Assembly (NCBI GenBank): GCA_026120185.1
Contig: JANUWF010001059.1
Coordinates: 479,001 to 543,000 of the forward strand
Length of the DNA stretch: 64,000 bases
Source: Voacanga thouarsii
Lineage: Eukaryota > Streptophyta > Magnoliopsida > Gentianales > Apocynaceae
Direction: 5' to 3'
Part shown: positions 48,470 to 61,397 of the stretch, piece by piece
Layout: each line of letters opens with the position of its first letter
Numbering within the stretch: the stretch's first letter is position 1
The notes under the pieces: model-generated
The model's database searches: none
What the model saw: the letters and a program-made list of their open reading frames with translations, nothing else
Told to the model about the DNA's origin: nothing
Translations under genes and position numbers: made by a program

Positions 48470-50371
48470 GATGCAAATGTCCTAGATGTAAAGATAGAGA
48501 GGATTATCTATTGTATATGCACATGAAATGCAAATAATTAGGACTTTAATTAAACGCATTTTTACTCCACTATTTTACTCAAACCAATAGCCCCCACTAC
48601 TAATTCAGGAAAGCCCGTTGGAAGCTTTCCTAGTGGATCGATATCTAAATTCCTTAAGAATAACTTTGGGTTTGCCCAACAAGCCACCTTTAAGTTCATT
48701 GGTTGTTATCCAATACCAATTACATCGTATGTAACTACTGGATCATTGGGTGATTAACAGCTTTTAATCTTAAAGCCTTTTGGGCTACCCCAAATTTTCC
48801 TCTAAATTTCTTTATGCTTCAGTTTGCCCAATCGAGATAAAGAATTTAGTTAAACCCGATCCATTAATCAGGAATTTTATTCCATAGCTTGAACCTGCCC
48901 GATGTCAAGCAGGCTTGGGTTTTGCCCAACAACCTGGTCTCGAAAAAGGACTCTCGTTCTTACTATATTAACGGAAGGAATTAGATTTAATATTAATTGA
49001 GGGATTTGTTCGTTTTAGTGATTTCAATAAATGACATGCATAAAAATCAATAAATCACAAAATTGATAATTGTGGTAATAAAGCAATTACGTGGTATGGT
49101 ATAGACTTTACCCTAAATTAATTTTTTTGAGCCATAAAAGAAATTAATATAGTTAACCATATGTGTTCATGCATGATTTAAGTAGAAGGTCTTACCTTCT
49201 CACCTTGTTTTAGTTGCCATCTCCAAAATAAAATAATTATACTCCTATCTAACATATGTAAACTAATTACATAATTTCTTAAAGAGAGAAAACATCGAGT
49301 TACTTTCGAGAGGAGTTAGATGAGAGGAGAATTACATAAGAATTCTAGAGAAGGAAGGACACGCAAACCCTATTTTATAAAAAAAACCAAAACTATAAAA
49401 TGTATGAACAGATATAATTGGTTTTAGTCTATAACCATCCACCATGCCATTAATTATGCTTATACAAAATAAACATATGATTTTTATTATTCCAAAATCA
49501 CTATTTTGGAAAAATAAAATAAATTCTAAAATCAATATTTTAAAAAAATAAATTAAATTTAAAATTTCAAAATCACTATTTTGAAAAATAAAATTGTTTG
49601 TCTCAAAACTAATTTTGAGAAAATGCTTTTGGCTCCCATCTCTGGTAGCATAAACGACGGTCCCGCTAGCTGATCAGCAGGCGGGGGTCAAGGGGGTAGC
49701 ATCCCCGTGGAAAAAATTTTATTTTACCGCCTCTCATCAAATGAGATTTTTCCTTTTCAAAATTTTATTCCAGGAATTTTCTTTTAAATAGCAGGAATGT
49801 CGCAAACAGAGCAGAACCGGCGCCGGTTTGGAAGCCGAAGCTGGCGCCAGTTGCATTCGGGTTTTAAGAAAAAAAAAATCTTCCAGAAATGATTTCTGGA
49901 CGTTTGCGAAATAGCATGAAACCGATGCCGGCTAGGAGCCAGAACTAGCGACGACTGTAGTCGGGAACAAGGCGGCGATTTTTGAAAATTTTCCAGAAAC
50001 AGTTTCTGGTGCCTTCTTCTGCAGATTTTTAGTGAGAACAATTCTTAGTTGTATTTTCTGTTTGGATGCTCAAAATAACAACCAATTTGTTAGTTTAAAC
50101 AAAACTAAAACAAAAAATTTGGATGAAAAGGAGGTAATCAACCATGTTCAAGAAAACGTTTTTCTTCATAAACTTGCAGCATATAAAGAAAACATCTTTC
50201 AAAATATACTATAACTATTACACAATCATTTTGTGCTATGGACCCAACCAATAATGCTCAAAATGATTTTGACTTGAGTGAAAACGATTTTCATAGTGAA
50301 CAAAGATAAACACGAATACATGAAAACAGTTTTTCATGCCAAAAATAATATTTGTAAACCACACATAACAT
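48470..50371 (-). other. Copia-C 5' leader with duplicated GC cassette
   Basis: 1.9 kb between primer site and gag. At 49800-50010 two imperfect tandem units of about 105 bp each carry a GC-rich motif pair followed by a CCAGAAA-N3-TTTCTGG palindrome (49883-49899 and about 49993-50009). No coding feature supported. Confidence 0.65.
49816..49956. other. GC-rich dyad cassettes (two), Copia-C leader
   Basis: Unit 1: ACCGGCGCCGGTT at 49816 (contains the perfect palindrome ACCGGCGCCGGT) and GCTGGCGCCAGTT at 49840. Unit 2: ACCGATGCCGGCT at 49921 and ACTAGCGACGACT at 49944. Each is followed by TCGGG. Confidence 0.7.
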
Positions 50372-50384
50372 GGCTCTGATACCA
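50372..50384 (-). promoter_or_regulatory. tRNA-iMet primer binding site of Copia-C
   Basis: The minus strand reads TGGTATCAGAGCC, one base inside the 5' LTR. Confidence 0.93.
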
Positions 50385-50385
50385 C

Positions 50386-52106
50386 TGTTGGGTATCTCAT
50401 GCATATCATATATGGCCCAATGGAAAAATAAAATGTGATACCATCCCAGGATCCGCATGTGTGTGGAAAATAAGACAAAAGTAGAACAAAGGTAATAGTT
50501 TTTTACCTTTCTTTGATCATGTGGAAAACAAAATTTTCCTTTTTCAAATTGTGGCGCGATTCAGTAATCCTCTTGATCAAACAGCATGAGAGTTGAACAT
50601 CTAACCACTATAATCACAGTGTGTGATTATCTCTAATAGTAATCCAGATAGAGGATACACTCAAGCACAAAGTTTTCTATGCTAGTAGAAAAAACTAAGT
50701 GGCAGCTAGGACTTGATCAGTATCAACAAGAGAAAGAGAAGAGAGAGCTTTCGTAGCTGTTGTTTTTGTGTGAATCGCCCCTTAACTCTTTAGGGTTTCG
50801 TGCATATCCTATATGTCATGAAAAGAATTACCAAAACTAAGAATTCTAAAAAAATTAGAATTTCCTAATTGTAATTGGAGTTATCAAGTTCTCATAATTA
50901 TAATTTAGCCCATAAATTATAACTAATTATAAATTGGCCATGTCAACTTTTCTTTCTCGCAATTAACCCCACTTTGTTATCAAATAACATTTTGAGTATA
51001 TAATCCTCCATTGTGTGTGACCTATTAGGTTTCCCAGTCAATTGGTAGTGAACATTAATTAATCCAAACGTCTTTGAGATTAATAATCCATAATTAATTA
51101 AAACTAATCCTATTAATTCTAATTAGGATTGGTTTATTAATTCATCAATTAATAAACATATATTCCCAGATCATGAGCGGCATCTAGCAACATATGATGA
51201 CCACCCAAAAGTCTAGGAAGTCAAGTGGCTCGACATGAACCCTTCAATAAAAAACTACAATGCAATTAACTACTTTCACCATACAATATCTCAATCAGTT
51301 TGGAGTACGGAATTAGTGCTAACTCCTAGAATATATATTAATTCTGGCCAGAATACAATAGTACTTGTACCAGGAACCCACTACTCTAGATGTGTTTCAA
51401 TTGGAACTATTTCCAATACACAATCGCCTTGGCTAAGGACTTCTCGAGTAGTAATTCCTACAAGTGACCGTGAGATATTTGCCCCTACTATTAGGAGTGG
51501 CGAATCCTTTATTGACCCTCTCAACTACTTTCGTTTACCTCACAGTGTATCCAATATCCATCCCATAGGCGGCCCTCGATCGAGCTCCAGAGAATGGAAT
51601 CAAAGGACAATGCTTAGGAAATAAAGTACCTTGGAGTTCTCAAGTCTATGGATACTTGCAAGTTTGCTATATTGAGATTATATCAATGGCACTAAATAGG
51701 TATACATGTGATTATCTTATAGCTAGGTAATCCAATGAACTTGTTCCATTAACAAGCATCCATGTGTTAACTCTACGTATCTCAATAGTCATGGATATGA
51801 GAACCACTGCCTGATCAAATCAGGAAGTCTAACACATGCTAATCTTAACACATTAATAATGTTCAGTCTCATTAATACTATGACTAAGGACTATTTAAGT
51901 ACTAACACTATACAGTGTAGTAGGAATCTCATATCATGATCTCTGTCATGATTTCCTTAATACAGTGTTGTACTAGGGACTTTATCTAATAGTTATATTA
52001 CATAAAGGTAAACAAAAGAAATTATAAGAAAAATAATGGCTTGAATTAAAATAAAATATGTCAAATATAATGTACAAGTGATTGCCTCTAGGGCATAACA
52101 CTAACA
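50386..52106 (-). repeat. Copia-C 5' LTR
   Basis: 1.72 kb, uninterrupted; TGTTGGGTATC to AACACTAACA on the plus strand. Confidence 0.93.
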
Positions 52107-52194
52107 GTATATTACTTCCTATTTGACATTTTACTTTTAAAAAGTGTTTTTTGAAGAATTTGTGCAGATTTGAGTAGATTTCAAGCAAACTGTG
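52107..52194 (+). repeat. Athila-like element 2 LTR, piece 2 of 3
   Basis: TTACTTCCTATTTGACATTT continues the Athila-like LTR after Copia-C (compare the reverse complement of 28190-28205). It is cut again at 52194 by Copia-D. Confidence 0.78.
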
Positions 52195-52911
52195 TGTTGG
52201 GAAATATGCCCTTTTAGACTAGGTTTTTGATGTAAACATCGAATGTTTTAATAAAAGAATTTATTTTTTGAAATTATTTGTGAATTTTCATTTTATTTAT
52301 GCATAATTACGTTTGGAAAAGACCCATTGTGTTTAAGTAAGTGGTCCATGTGAATGGTGGTCTTTCACAGTAAGGTATGGATCACGGGTTACTTAACACA
52401 TAAACGTTTGTTCTTAACCGATTGATGAGGGTTATTGTGTGATGAATTCTAAATGGGGAATGGCTTACCTTTAGCCATTGAATAGTCCACTCACTTCATG
52501 ACATAAGCGTATTTCGAATACCTAGAACATGCCTTGTAGTAGTGGTTTCTTAAAGTACTATATGGTAGAAACTTAGACTACTACTGCTATAGCGTGGACT
52601 AGTACTCTACGACTTGAGTATGTGTTGGTGGTTTGACGATGCTAGAATCATGTACTTTGATTTGCTTTTAGTTGAGGTTCTATTGTAGGACCAATATACT
52701 CGCATGTTTGGTATGTGTGACTAGTTAGTTAAGATAGACTTGTACAAGATAGTTTCTATACTATATCGCCCCTTGTGATTGTCTGAATGATCAGAATATC
52801 AAGGGCCCTGAGAAATATGACTTGGAGGTTTCCTTTAGGGTAGCTCCCTTGGAAAGCAGAAATAATCCAAGATGTCGTGGGTCATTAGACTAAAAGCCTA
52901 AGGATTGTAGA

Positions 52912-55900
52912 TGTGAAACCCAGTTAGAACCAATCTTAGAGTAAGGGAGTTGGGATGCATATAATATTTTATTGCATGTTTAAATATATTTTTATATGAT
53001 TTTATGTGCTTTGGATTAGTGTTCTATAGCCTCGAGGGCTTGATTATGCTTATTGGGTAAGAATGGCAAAATGGTAATTTTTGCCTAAGGAGAAAATAGG
53101 GAGATAGCTTAAGGATTAAATAGGAAAAATATTTTTGGAGAGAAAATAAGAACAAGAGTTGTTGTGGTTTAGTGGTTAAAGCTTTGGAATTAATTCTTGA
53201 GGCCTTGGGTTCGAATTCCATCATTGGAATTTTAGCATGATTAAATTTTATTTTTACTTTGGAAGGTTGTATTTTCGGTCTTAAGTGCTTTGGAGTAGAG
53301 TAGAGGTATTGTCCTTGGGGAGACATGATAGGATTACCCTAATCCTATTCTTGTACCCTACACAAAATTCCTAAGGGAATTCATTTTTCCTTGATCCTTA
53401 ATTTTCCTTAATTCTCAATTCGTTAGATTGGTCACATTTGTTTTAGCCAATTTCATTCCAGAAATTTCAGTAAAGTATTGTGGCTTTGAAGGTTCAAAAT
53501 GTTTTAGTGAAATACATCTTATGGACCGAAAATGTGGAAGAGATGGGAAAGGATTCCAAGAAAATTAATTCCCTTAGTGAACCTTCTAAACTTCACTCTA
53601 GCTAGGTTCATTTTCCTTCATGCAATTAACTGAAATTTTCCAGCTTCTTGTGCCTTCAAGGTGTTGAAATTCTTAGCCATTATTCCCTCCCAAATGTTGC
53701 TAGAAAATGGCCCCTTTGATCTGCTTGAAATCTGAATTTTTCTGGCCATTTTCGGACTGTACAAATGCTGTGCAAAACTAGAAAAATTTCGGGGCAAAAT
53801 CGCAGCTTTGGTGATCTTAAACCAAGCTGTTTTCTTCCAGTTTTCTCCCAACTCCTTAGCTATGTTTTTCCACCATGAAGAAGGATAGAAACTGGCCTTG
53901 AAAGACCTCTGAAATCCACTTAAACTCTTCTGCAAAATCGACTGAACAATGGCAGAAAATCTGCCCAAAAATTCTTTCCAACTTGCGAAAATCACTGGGC
54001 AGAATTTTCCAGATTTGTTTTCCATTCCAGCCCTGGCCGAAACTTCATCTTTCTTCTGCACAAACCTTTCTTAAATAGCCATGAACTGAACTCCATTGTC
54101 TTCCCCAAGCTTCTACACGAAAACCAGTCATGGCTGCCCTAAAATATCTCCATCAAATTACTGCAATCATGCCTTGATTGGATACCAAAATTCCAGCAAT
54201 CTTAATTTAGCAACCTTCCATAAAATGTCCCTCAAACAACCAGACCTTTCCTTCACCATTACACTCCTTCTTTTCAGCCACCATTAGCCTTCTTCAATCA
54301 GCTTTCATCCAGCCAAAAACACTGATCAAGCAGCCGGCCATCACAGCTTTCAAAAGCTCTCCATTGATCAAGATATTCTCAACATATTTTGTTTCCAAAT
54401 TTGATTCACTAAATTATTCTTTTAGGATTTCAACAACCAGCCTTTCCTTTTCCTATCAAACCAGAAAATTCAATTGCCAAAACTCCTCAAAGAGTTCGGC
54501 CAACCCTAATCCCTAAGAATTTCTGTAGCTTCAACCAAAACTCTCTGCATTCTCTTCAACCTTCAAGCACACATAGAACACCAAGAACACCTACTCATTT
54601 TTTCGCCTAATACCTCTCCAAACCACTTCAAATTTCTTTCAAAAATTCCAGATTTCATCTACTCACTTCCGTGAGTTTATCCATACCATTTTTAACATCA
54701 AACTCCAAAATCTAACTTGCCCTTTTGGATAAAAAAAATCAGAATTTTTGTGAAGGCTCAAGAACACCTTTAAGGTAGGTTTGTTCAATCAACTTCATCT
54801 TCACTAATCTTTGATCTCTAATGAATATGTATATGAATAAGCATGCTAATGGACTTTCTTATTCTCTTTTCTCTCTCTCTCTCTCTTGGCCGAACACTCT
54901 CTCCTTCTTGGTTGAATGACTTCGTCACCAATGGCCATGCTTTCTTCATCTCCCTCGAACAGATTTAGACATCTAGGAGTTGAGATCCATTCGAAACTCC
55001 TTCAAGGTACTCATCAATCAAGTAAATCCCTTCAACTCTCTTTTTAGGCTCTAGATTCATGTCTCTAGGATGATATTGGGAGGAGATGGGCTATGAGTGT
55101 GGTTTAAGCATGTGTGTTGTGATGAGTTGAGTTTGAAGCATGAATGAATGTGTGTATATGATGGAGCTGGGGTTGATGCATGTGATGATTTATCTTGGAT
55201 GATATTATGATGTTTTATGGTTTAATGCATGTCTCCATGTTAAGAGTGATATATGTGATCAAGCATGTTAGAGATTATGTTACCGTTGGTGAATAGGATT
55301 TATATTCAAGTATGATTGTTGAAGCCATGATTATGTTTGTGCTAGTAAAGGTTGGATCATGCGTTGATAAATTTAGATCTATGCTTTTATTCATGATTTG
55401 GATGATTTGATGAATTGAAGTGAGTATATGTTCATGATTGTGGTTAGCAATAGGAATATGATCATGATCTAGTTGTCCCTAAGCTAATTTTATTCCTTCA
55501 ATAAAATATTTAATATTATGATTTTTGCTAGTAATTTTGAAAAAACCCCAGGAAGGGTAGATTTGGATTATTATATATATAATAAGGATATTTTAGTCAA
55601 ATAAATAATAGCTTTTGCTAGAAAAATAAAATATATAGACATTATATAAAATGATAAAGCCTTTTATGAAAATAATCATATCAAGTAAAATATTTATTAT
55701 GAAAATTTAATTATTATCTTTTAACCGAAGCCTATTAAAATTTATTTATTATCTTTCAATCAAGACTCATTAAACTTTATTTTCAACTAATTTTAATTAT
55801 CAATTATTTTCCAGTAATTAATTGTTAATAAATTATTATTTTACCAAATACCACCTAGGACCCTACATCAAATAAACTCTAAATTATTTTAGTAAGATTT

Positions 55901-57242
55901 AACCCTTCAACTTATTAGTACCTATTTCCCAAAACACTAATTATTTTAAATATCAAATTAGCCTTAGCTTATAAACCTTTTAATTTATTATTTGGCCTTA
56001 AAGCTTGGGACACTAGAATCATGGTAGTAGTGAGTTGAGTTAGTTTTATTTGTAAAAGTGGATTTTGGCATGAGTTTGATTGTGGTTTATATTTACCCCA
56101 TGCGGGGTTAGGTAAGCTGTTGGAGACATTTATTGTGAGCAAGAATCAGGTAAGCTCCTGTATAAAACCTGTTTGATGCAAAAATGATTTTTTTAAATGG
56201 CAAGCTAAATGTAGAGTGCAAGGACACTCATTTCTGTAAAGGCAATTAAGGATTGACTCCTTTCTTATTTTAGTCAAATGAATTATTTGAAAATCAATAA
56301 GCAGATTTATTCAAACTCAAAACTCTTTCTAAAACTGATTTTGACAAGGACTTTGGAGACCCTTAATTGCCATTTTCATGTGAAACTATGTTTTGTTCAT
56401 TTTTTTCCCAAGTACGATAAGTCACGTTGAATACTCAATAAGGGTAGGCTAGTAGTACTAGTTTTGAAGAGCAAGAGTGAGTCTTCTGGCAGGAGGCCAC
56501 CTCCAGAAGATGAACTCAACTTAGAGAAACTCAGTACTACTTAGTCATGCTGGTCCGGGCTATCAGTTTTTATTTCAGTCAAGTGACTGTGTTTTGTCGA
56601 AATGGACACCTGGTTGTTGTTTGGGTATAGAGAAGGAGGAGTATCTTGCCCAGTAGGCCAATCACCTACCTTTTGTCAGTCTACACAAAGTGTCAGCATT
56701 CTGACCGGTTATGGGGCCCAACGTATGGTAACCCATGACCCTTTCTTTTAAGTGGTTGATTTTAATTATTATGTATGGCGGGAAAAGCCAAAATGCCACT
56801 CTTTGTTTTAACTAATATTTATTGCTTGCCAGTATTTCTCTTATAAAGATTTTACACTTTGCATTCACGAACTGTTTTCACTCGACACTCAAAGCACACA
56901 CGGACTTATTGAGATTTTTGTCTCATCACCCTTTTTACCATGATTTCAGGTCGATCCTGCTGTGGGGATGAGTAGCTAGATATTACCTGTTTTGGAAGAT
57001 TTTCTGATAATTTATTTTGTGTAATGCTTTGGGGAGATGAGAGTGGATAAATTTTATTATGGATTTGTTTTTGGTATTCTTGGGTTTATTCTTGGATTTA
57101 TTCTTGGGTTGTAATAAATTTTAAGTTAAGATATCATTTTTATTCCGCTATTTTGATTGTGTGACCTAGTTATAAAGACCCCTTGTCCTTTGGACGGGGT
57201 GACATCCCCGGCCCTGGCAGGCCTAGGTAACGGGTTGTTTCA
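52912..57242 (+). mobile_element. Solo LTR 2 of the long-LTR gypsy family
   Basis: 4.33 kb, TGTGAAACCC to GGGTTGTTTCA, flanked by perfect GTAGA duplications (52907-52911 and 57243-57247). Colinear with solo LTR 1 at 39518-43881 and on the same strand. No internal region present. Confidence 0.9.
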
Positions 57243-58187
57243 GTAGATGTCATTTAGAGAGGTGTTAGTACATTTCTTCCTCTCTAATGCACAGTGATGT
57301 ATAAAGGGTTATTTTAGTCATGTTACCTGTAGGTCGGAGACTTTGCTATACACAGTATTGTCCTTGAGGTTAATATTTTCTTATGGTGTTATTTGAAAAT
57401 ATTTAAAATTAAAAATATAGCTATTTATATGGTAAGGGTATTTTGGTCATTTTAGTAGCCAAGGCAGTGTGTCTCTTGGTCCCCAGTATAGACCATAAGT
57501 CCTAATTATATATAGGCTAAGGAATTGATCTTAAACTAAATGGAATTTATTTTATTGAAGTAGCCTGATTTAATTATTGGACTAGAATGAAATAAAAGTC
57601 CACACAGAGAGAGAATTAATTAAATTAGTTTGGCGGGTTAATTAATTATTCAGGGCTTTGGCCCAGTTTGAATAATTAAAGATTGACCTGGGACCGAACT
57701 AATATAAGCTTGTTAATTGGACTAGTTTATTTGGGCTGGAAAAATTAATTATTTATTGGGCCATTTATTTGGTTCTAATTAGAATAATTAGTTTAGTCCA
57801 AAAGGTAAAACTAAGACTCCAATAGGCCAATCTAGTTTAACCTAGGGTGTTATTTAGGTTAAACAGGAGAACAATGACAGAGGTCATTTTCAATGTTGTT
57901 TTGCTTCTTCTCTGAGAAAAGGAAAAACGTGATAGCATTCTCTTCTCTCTGAAAATTTCCTTAGCCTTGTGAGTTGTTCACCAAACGTGGATTAGGTAGG
58001 CCATCTACTAGAAGATCGAGAATTTGGCGTTCATCTACATGCATAGACGGAGTAGGAGGCTTGCAGGAATCGCACCAGAGGTTTCCACCAGTGCACCTAC
58101 CCTGGTTCCACACATTCTGGTCTAGCCAACTTTAAAAACCAAAAGAAAAGGTAATTTTTTTTTCTCTTGGAGCTCGGACAGGCCACG

Positions 58188-58225
58188 ACCAGTGTCAGCT
58201 AAGGCTACCGGTACTGGCGTCGGCT
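58188..58225. other. GC-rich dyad cassette, Copia-D 5' LTR
   Basis: ACCAGTGTCAGCT at 58188 and ACTGGCGTCGGCT at 58213, start to start 25 bp. Confidence 0.7.
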
Positions 58226-58288
58226 CCGGTTTGGAGTTCTGCTGTGTGTTTTTCCTGTTCAGATTTGCTTCCCCTTTAAATCTTCAAT

Positions 58289-58300
58289 TGGTATCAGAGA
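58289..58300 (+). promoter_or_regulatory. tRNA-iMet primer binding site of Copia-D
   Basis: TGGTATCAGAGA two bases after the LTR. The last base differs from the usual C. Confidence 0.9.
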
Positions 58301-59987
58301 ATGAAGATTTTGTGCAAATATAGGAATTATGCATGCTAGTTAAATAAAATTGGACACATATGTGAATAACATGTGATCCTTCGCTGTTTTGGTACGGATA
58401 GATTGATTGTTAAACCTCTCTGGTGGAGGTATAAGTGCATATGTAATTTGGTTTTTTTTTTCTTTAGCAAATCGTGTAAGCCCAATGTTAATGGGTATAG
58501 GCGGTTGTTGATTTGTTGTTTTCATTGTATTTGGATTGAAATCGGAGAGCCAATGGAGGAAGAAAGTTGTAGAAAAAAAGTAGTGAAAAATTTGCAGAAA
58601 GAAGACGCAAGAAAATTCAAAGGAGAGCCCGGGTAGACCGGGACTGGCGCTGGCTGAGGCCGCCAGAACCAGCGTTGGCTCTGGACTGGGCTCCGGTCTG
58701 CATGCGGGTCAGCACTTAGGTCGCCTGCGAGGCCTGGTTTTGTGCGGCAGGTGTTGTGGACCGCAGTGCAGTTGGGTGCTGAATCCAGTACGGCGGGTGC
58801 AGTGGACCAAGGAGATTTTTTTTTTCCTTTTAATTTTCTTGCATTTTCTTTTTTGTTTTGGGGGCCATACCAGGTGAAGTTAATATTTTTGCAATAGTTA
58901 ATATTCATGGAATATTTTTGCATGAAAAATATTAGTAAGGGATTTTAGGATTAAATAAGACCATTAATTGATTAATTAATGTGTTTAATTCTATTATTTG
59001 AACACTTAGGTTTAAAAGTAGAAAAACGAGAAAACGTTTATTATTTTATAGCATGCTATTTATTTTTGAGTACCTATGTGTGCATTTTCTCAAATACCAA
59101 AGTCTTTGGGAATATTTTTTAAAAGAAAACATTTTTTCTAAAAATTAAATGGTCATTTTAACTTAAACAAAAATTAATCATTAGATATTTTCTCAAAGGA
59201 TTTAATCATTGACATAGAAAATATATTAGATTTAGATATTTTTGTAAGTTAAAAATAGAAAGCCATTTTGTTTTATTTTTGCACAAGAGAAAAATTGTTT
59301 TGTCAAATAAACTTAAGACCAAAGTCTCTAGAAAGTTTTAATTGGAAAATTTTTGAAATCATTAGTTTTTTTAACGTAAATAATATTAGTCCATGGAAAA
59401 ATCTCTCAAAGGATATAAACCTTGACATAGAGATTTTAATGAATTTAGATATTTTATTTTTTGAGTTAAGGGAAAACATAATGAAAATTTTCAAAAGGAT
59501 ATTTTTCAAAAAAACATTTATTTTAAAAGACTAAGTAGGAGAGTGGTTCCAACGGCCCCACGGTTTCCATCACGATCCTCATTAGAGATCGTAGGTCGTC
59601 TCGCGTCACCCTGGGAGTGAACTTGTATAGGATGGGGATACCACAAGATCTAGATCTAATGGAGGGATATAATTAAAAACATGGGACATGTACTATGATC
59701 GGCCAGCCCCTTGTTGGAGGTTATAGTGTAAGGTATGTTCATAGGAAATGAGAGGAAACAACCATCCCCTCAGTGGAGTTATCCTCTAGATCATTACCTA
59801 GAAGGGAAATTAATTTGTGGTAGTTAACACACTTAGCTTAGGGAGCTGTTAATCTTCCCAATAAGCTATGTCAGTTTTCCTAAGAGCCAAATTAATTATT
59901 ATCAGTTTTTTGATATAAGGATAAAGTGCACAAAATTTATTTTGTTTTCACAAACTAAATCCTTTCTTTTATTTTCAATTTTTTAGA
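58301..59987 (+). other. Copia-D 5' leader
   Basis: 1.7 kb, partly colinear with the Copia-B leader. A GC-rich segment at 58625-58800 holds a dyad cassette. Open frames on both strands over 58373-58923 are not conserved and were not called. Confidence 0.65.
58643..58680. other. GC-rich dyad cassette, Copia-D leader
   Basis: ACTGGCGCTGGCT at 58643 and ACCAGCGTTGGCT at 58668, start to start 25 bp, followed by CTCTGG. Confidence 0.7.
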
Positions 59988-61255
59988 ATGGGTGGGAAGT
60001 TTTTTTAGTCCTTTGGCTGATATTCTTCGAGAGAATAAGCTAACAGGTCCAAACTATATAGACTGGAAAAGGAACCTGGGCATAATACTCATAGCGGAGG
60101 AGTATAAGTATGTCCTTTACGAGACCTGCCCTGTTATCGAGAAAGGTTCCACCGCCGAAGAGCAAGAAACTAAGTAGGCATGGATGAAGGCTAAAGAAAT
60201 AGCACACTGCTATATGTTAGCCTCCATGTCTAATGTGCTCCAGTTAAAACACGAGCATATGGCTTTTACGTATAACATAAGTCAATCATTAGCAACGATG
60301 TTAATGATGTAAGGTCTTTGTCATCTACAAAGGTTTGGTTGTCTAGTCAATTCAGTATGAAGGACTTGGGAAAAGCCAGTTGTATTCTCAGTATTAAGCT
60401 TCTTAGAAATAGGAAGCAGAGAATGTTAGGATTATCCCAACCGACATATATTGACAAGATGCTGGCAAAGTACAGTATGGACTCATGCAAGGGAGCTCTA
60501 ATTTCTTGCAGACATGGGTTGTCTTTTCATCAAGGGACTGCCCTAAGTCTCAAGAAGAAAAGATAGAATGAGTAGGTTTTCCTACACTTTGGCTATGGGA
60601 AGTCTCATGTACACCATGCTGTGTACTTAGCCAGATGTCTGCTTTGCTATAGGCTTGGTCAGCAGATATCAATCAAACTCTAGGGAGGTTCATTGGTAAG
60701 TTGTACAGCATATTATCAAGTATCTCAAAGGAACGGGAGATTATATGTTGGTTTACAGGGCTGATAACTTGGTTCCTACAAGATACACGGACTCAGACTT
60801 CCAAGCAGATAAGGATGAGAGAAAATCCACTAGTAGATATGTCTTCATCTTATCTGGAAGAGCCATTACATGGAGGAGTATTAAGCAATCTTGCATTCTT
60901 GACTTAACCATGGAAACTGAGTATGTGGTAGCTTCGGAGGCATCCAAGGAAGCAGTCTGGCTCAGGAAGTTCCTTTCAGAACTTGGAGTCGTGCCACACA
61001 TGGACATGCCGATTGTGATGTATTGTGATTACACTGGAGTAGTATCACATTCCAAAGAACCAAAGAACCACAAAAATGGGAAACACATTGAGAGGAAATA
61101 CAACTTGATCCGGGATTTCATCCAGAGACGGGAAGTCGTGGTGGAACAGATTGCCTCATAGAACAATCTAGCAGATCTATTCACCAAGCCTTTGGCTAAG
61201 AGAGTCTTCAAGAGACACTTAGACTCCATAAGGGTAGGCACCTATGGACTTACTT
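59988..61255 (+). pseudogene. Copia-D gag fused by deletion to reverse transcriptase end and RNase H
   Basis: The gag N-terminus is readable from about 59992 (SPLADILRENKLTG, YIDWKRNLGI) but the ATG is out of frame after a small indel, and a stop lies at 60175. At about 60300 gag text breaks off and resumes in the RT thumb: SSTKVWLSSQFSMKDLGKAS, LGLSQPTYIDKMLAKYSM. The join removes the rest of gag, protease, integrase and most of RT. RNase H is open at 60745-61161 and well preserved: YTDSDFQADKDERKSTSR, METEYVVASEASKEAVWL, YCDYTGVVSHSKEPKN, KHIERKYNLIRDFI. It ends just before the polypurine tract. Confidence 0.9.
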
Positions 61256-61268
61256 AGTGTTAGAGTGC

Positions 61269-61279
61269 AAGTAGGAGAT
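61269..61279 (+). promoter_or_regulatory. Copia-D polypurine tract
   Basis: AAGTAGGAGAT directly before the LTR start TGTTGGG at 61280. Confidence 0.85.
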
Positions 61280-61397
61280 TGTTGGGAAATATGCCTTCTT
61301 AGACTAGGTTGTTTATGTAAACATCGAATATTTTAATAAAAGAATTTGCTCTCATAAATTTTTTTGTGAATTTATATAAATAAAATATAAACAATAG

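Larger units (their letters stand above)
38691..52111 (-). mobile_element. Copia-C, Ty1/copia on minus strand, with TSD GTATA
   Basis: Complete copia element: 3' LTR 38696-44736 (itself interrupted by a solo gypsy LTR), polypurine tract, RNase H, reverse transcriptase, integrase, protease, gag, leader, primer site, 5' LTR 50386-52106. Perfect 5-bp duplication GTATA at 38691-38695 and 52107-52111. LTR length about 1.7 kb and the sequence TGTTAGTGTTATGCCCTAG at the LTR start suggest an Angela-like lineage; this is an inference. All coding parts are broken. Confidence 0.93.
52195..58286 (+). repeat. Copia-D 5' LTR, interrupted
   Basis: LTR sequence at 52195-52911 and 57248-58286 (1.76 kb net), starting TGTTGGGAAATATGCCC and ending AAATCTTCA. 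It carries the conserved stem-loop (52536-52584) and a GC dyad cassette (58188-58225). Confidence 0.92.

Noticed and set aside
49883..49899. CCAGAAA-N3-TTTCTGG as a heat-shock element
   Set aside because: The spacing between the GAA and TTC half-sites does not fit the GAAnnTTC pattern, so no heat-shock call is made.
58522..58923. 133-aa minus-strand frame in the Copia-D leader
   Set aside because: Antisense to the leader, over a GC-rich segment, with no homologous frame in Copia-B.
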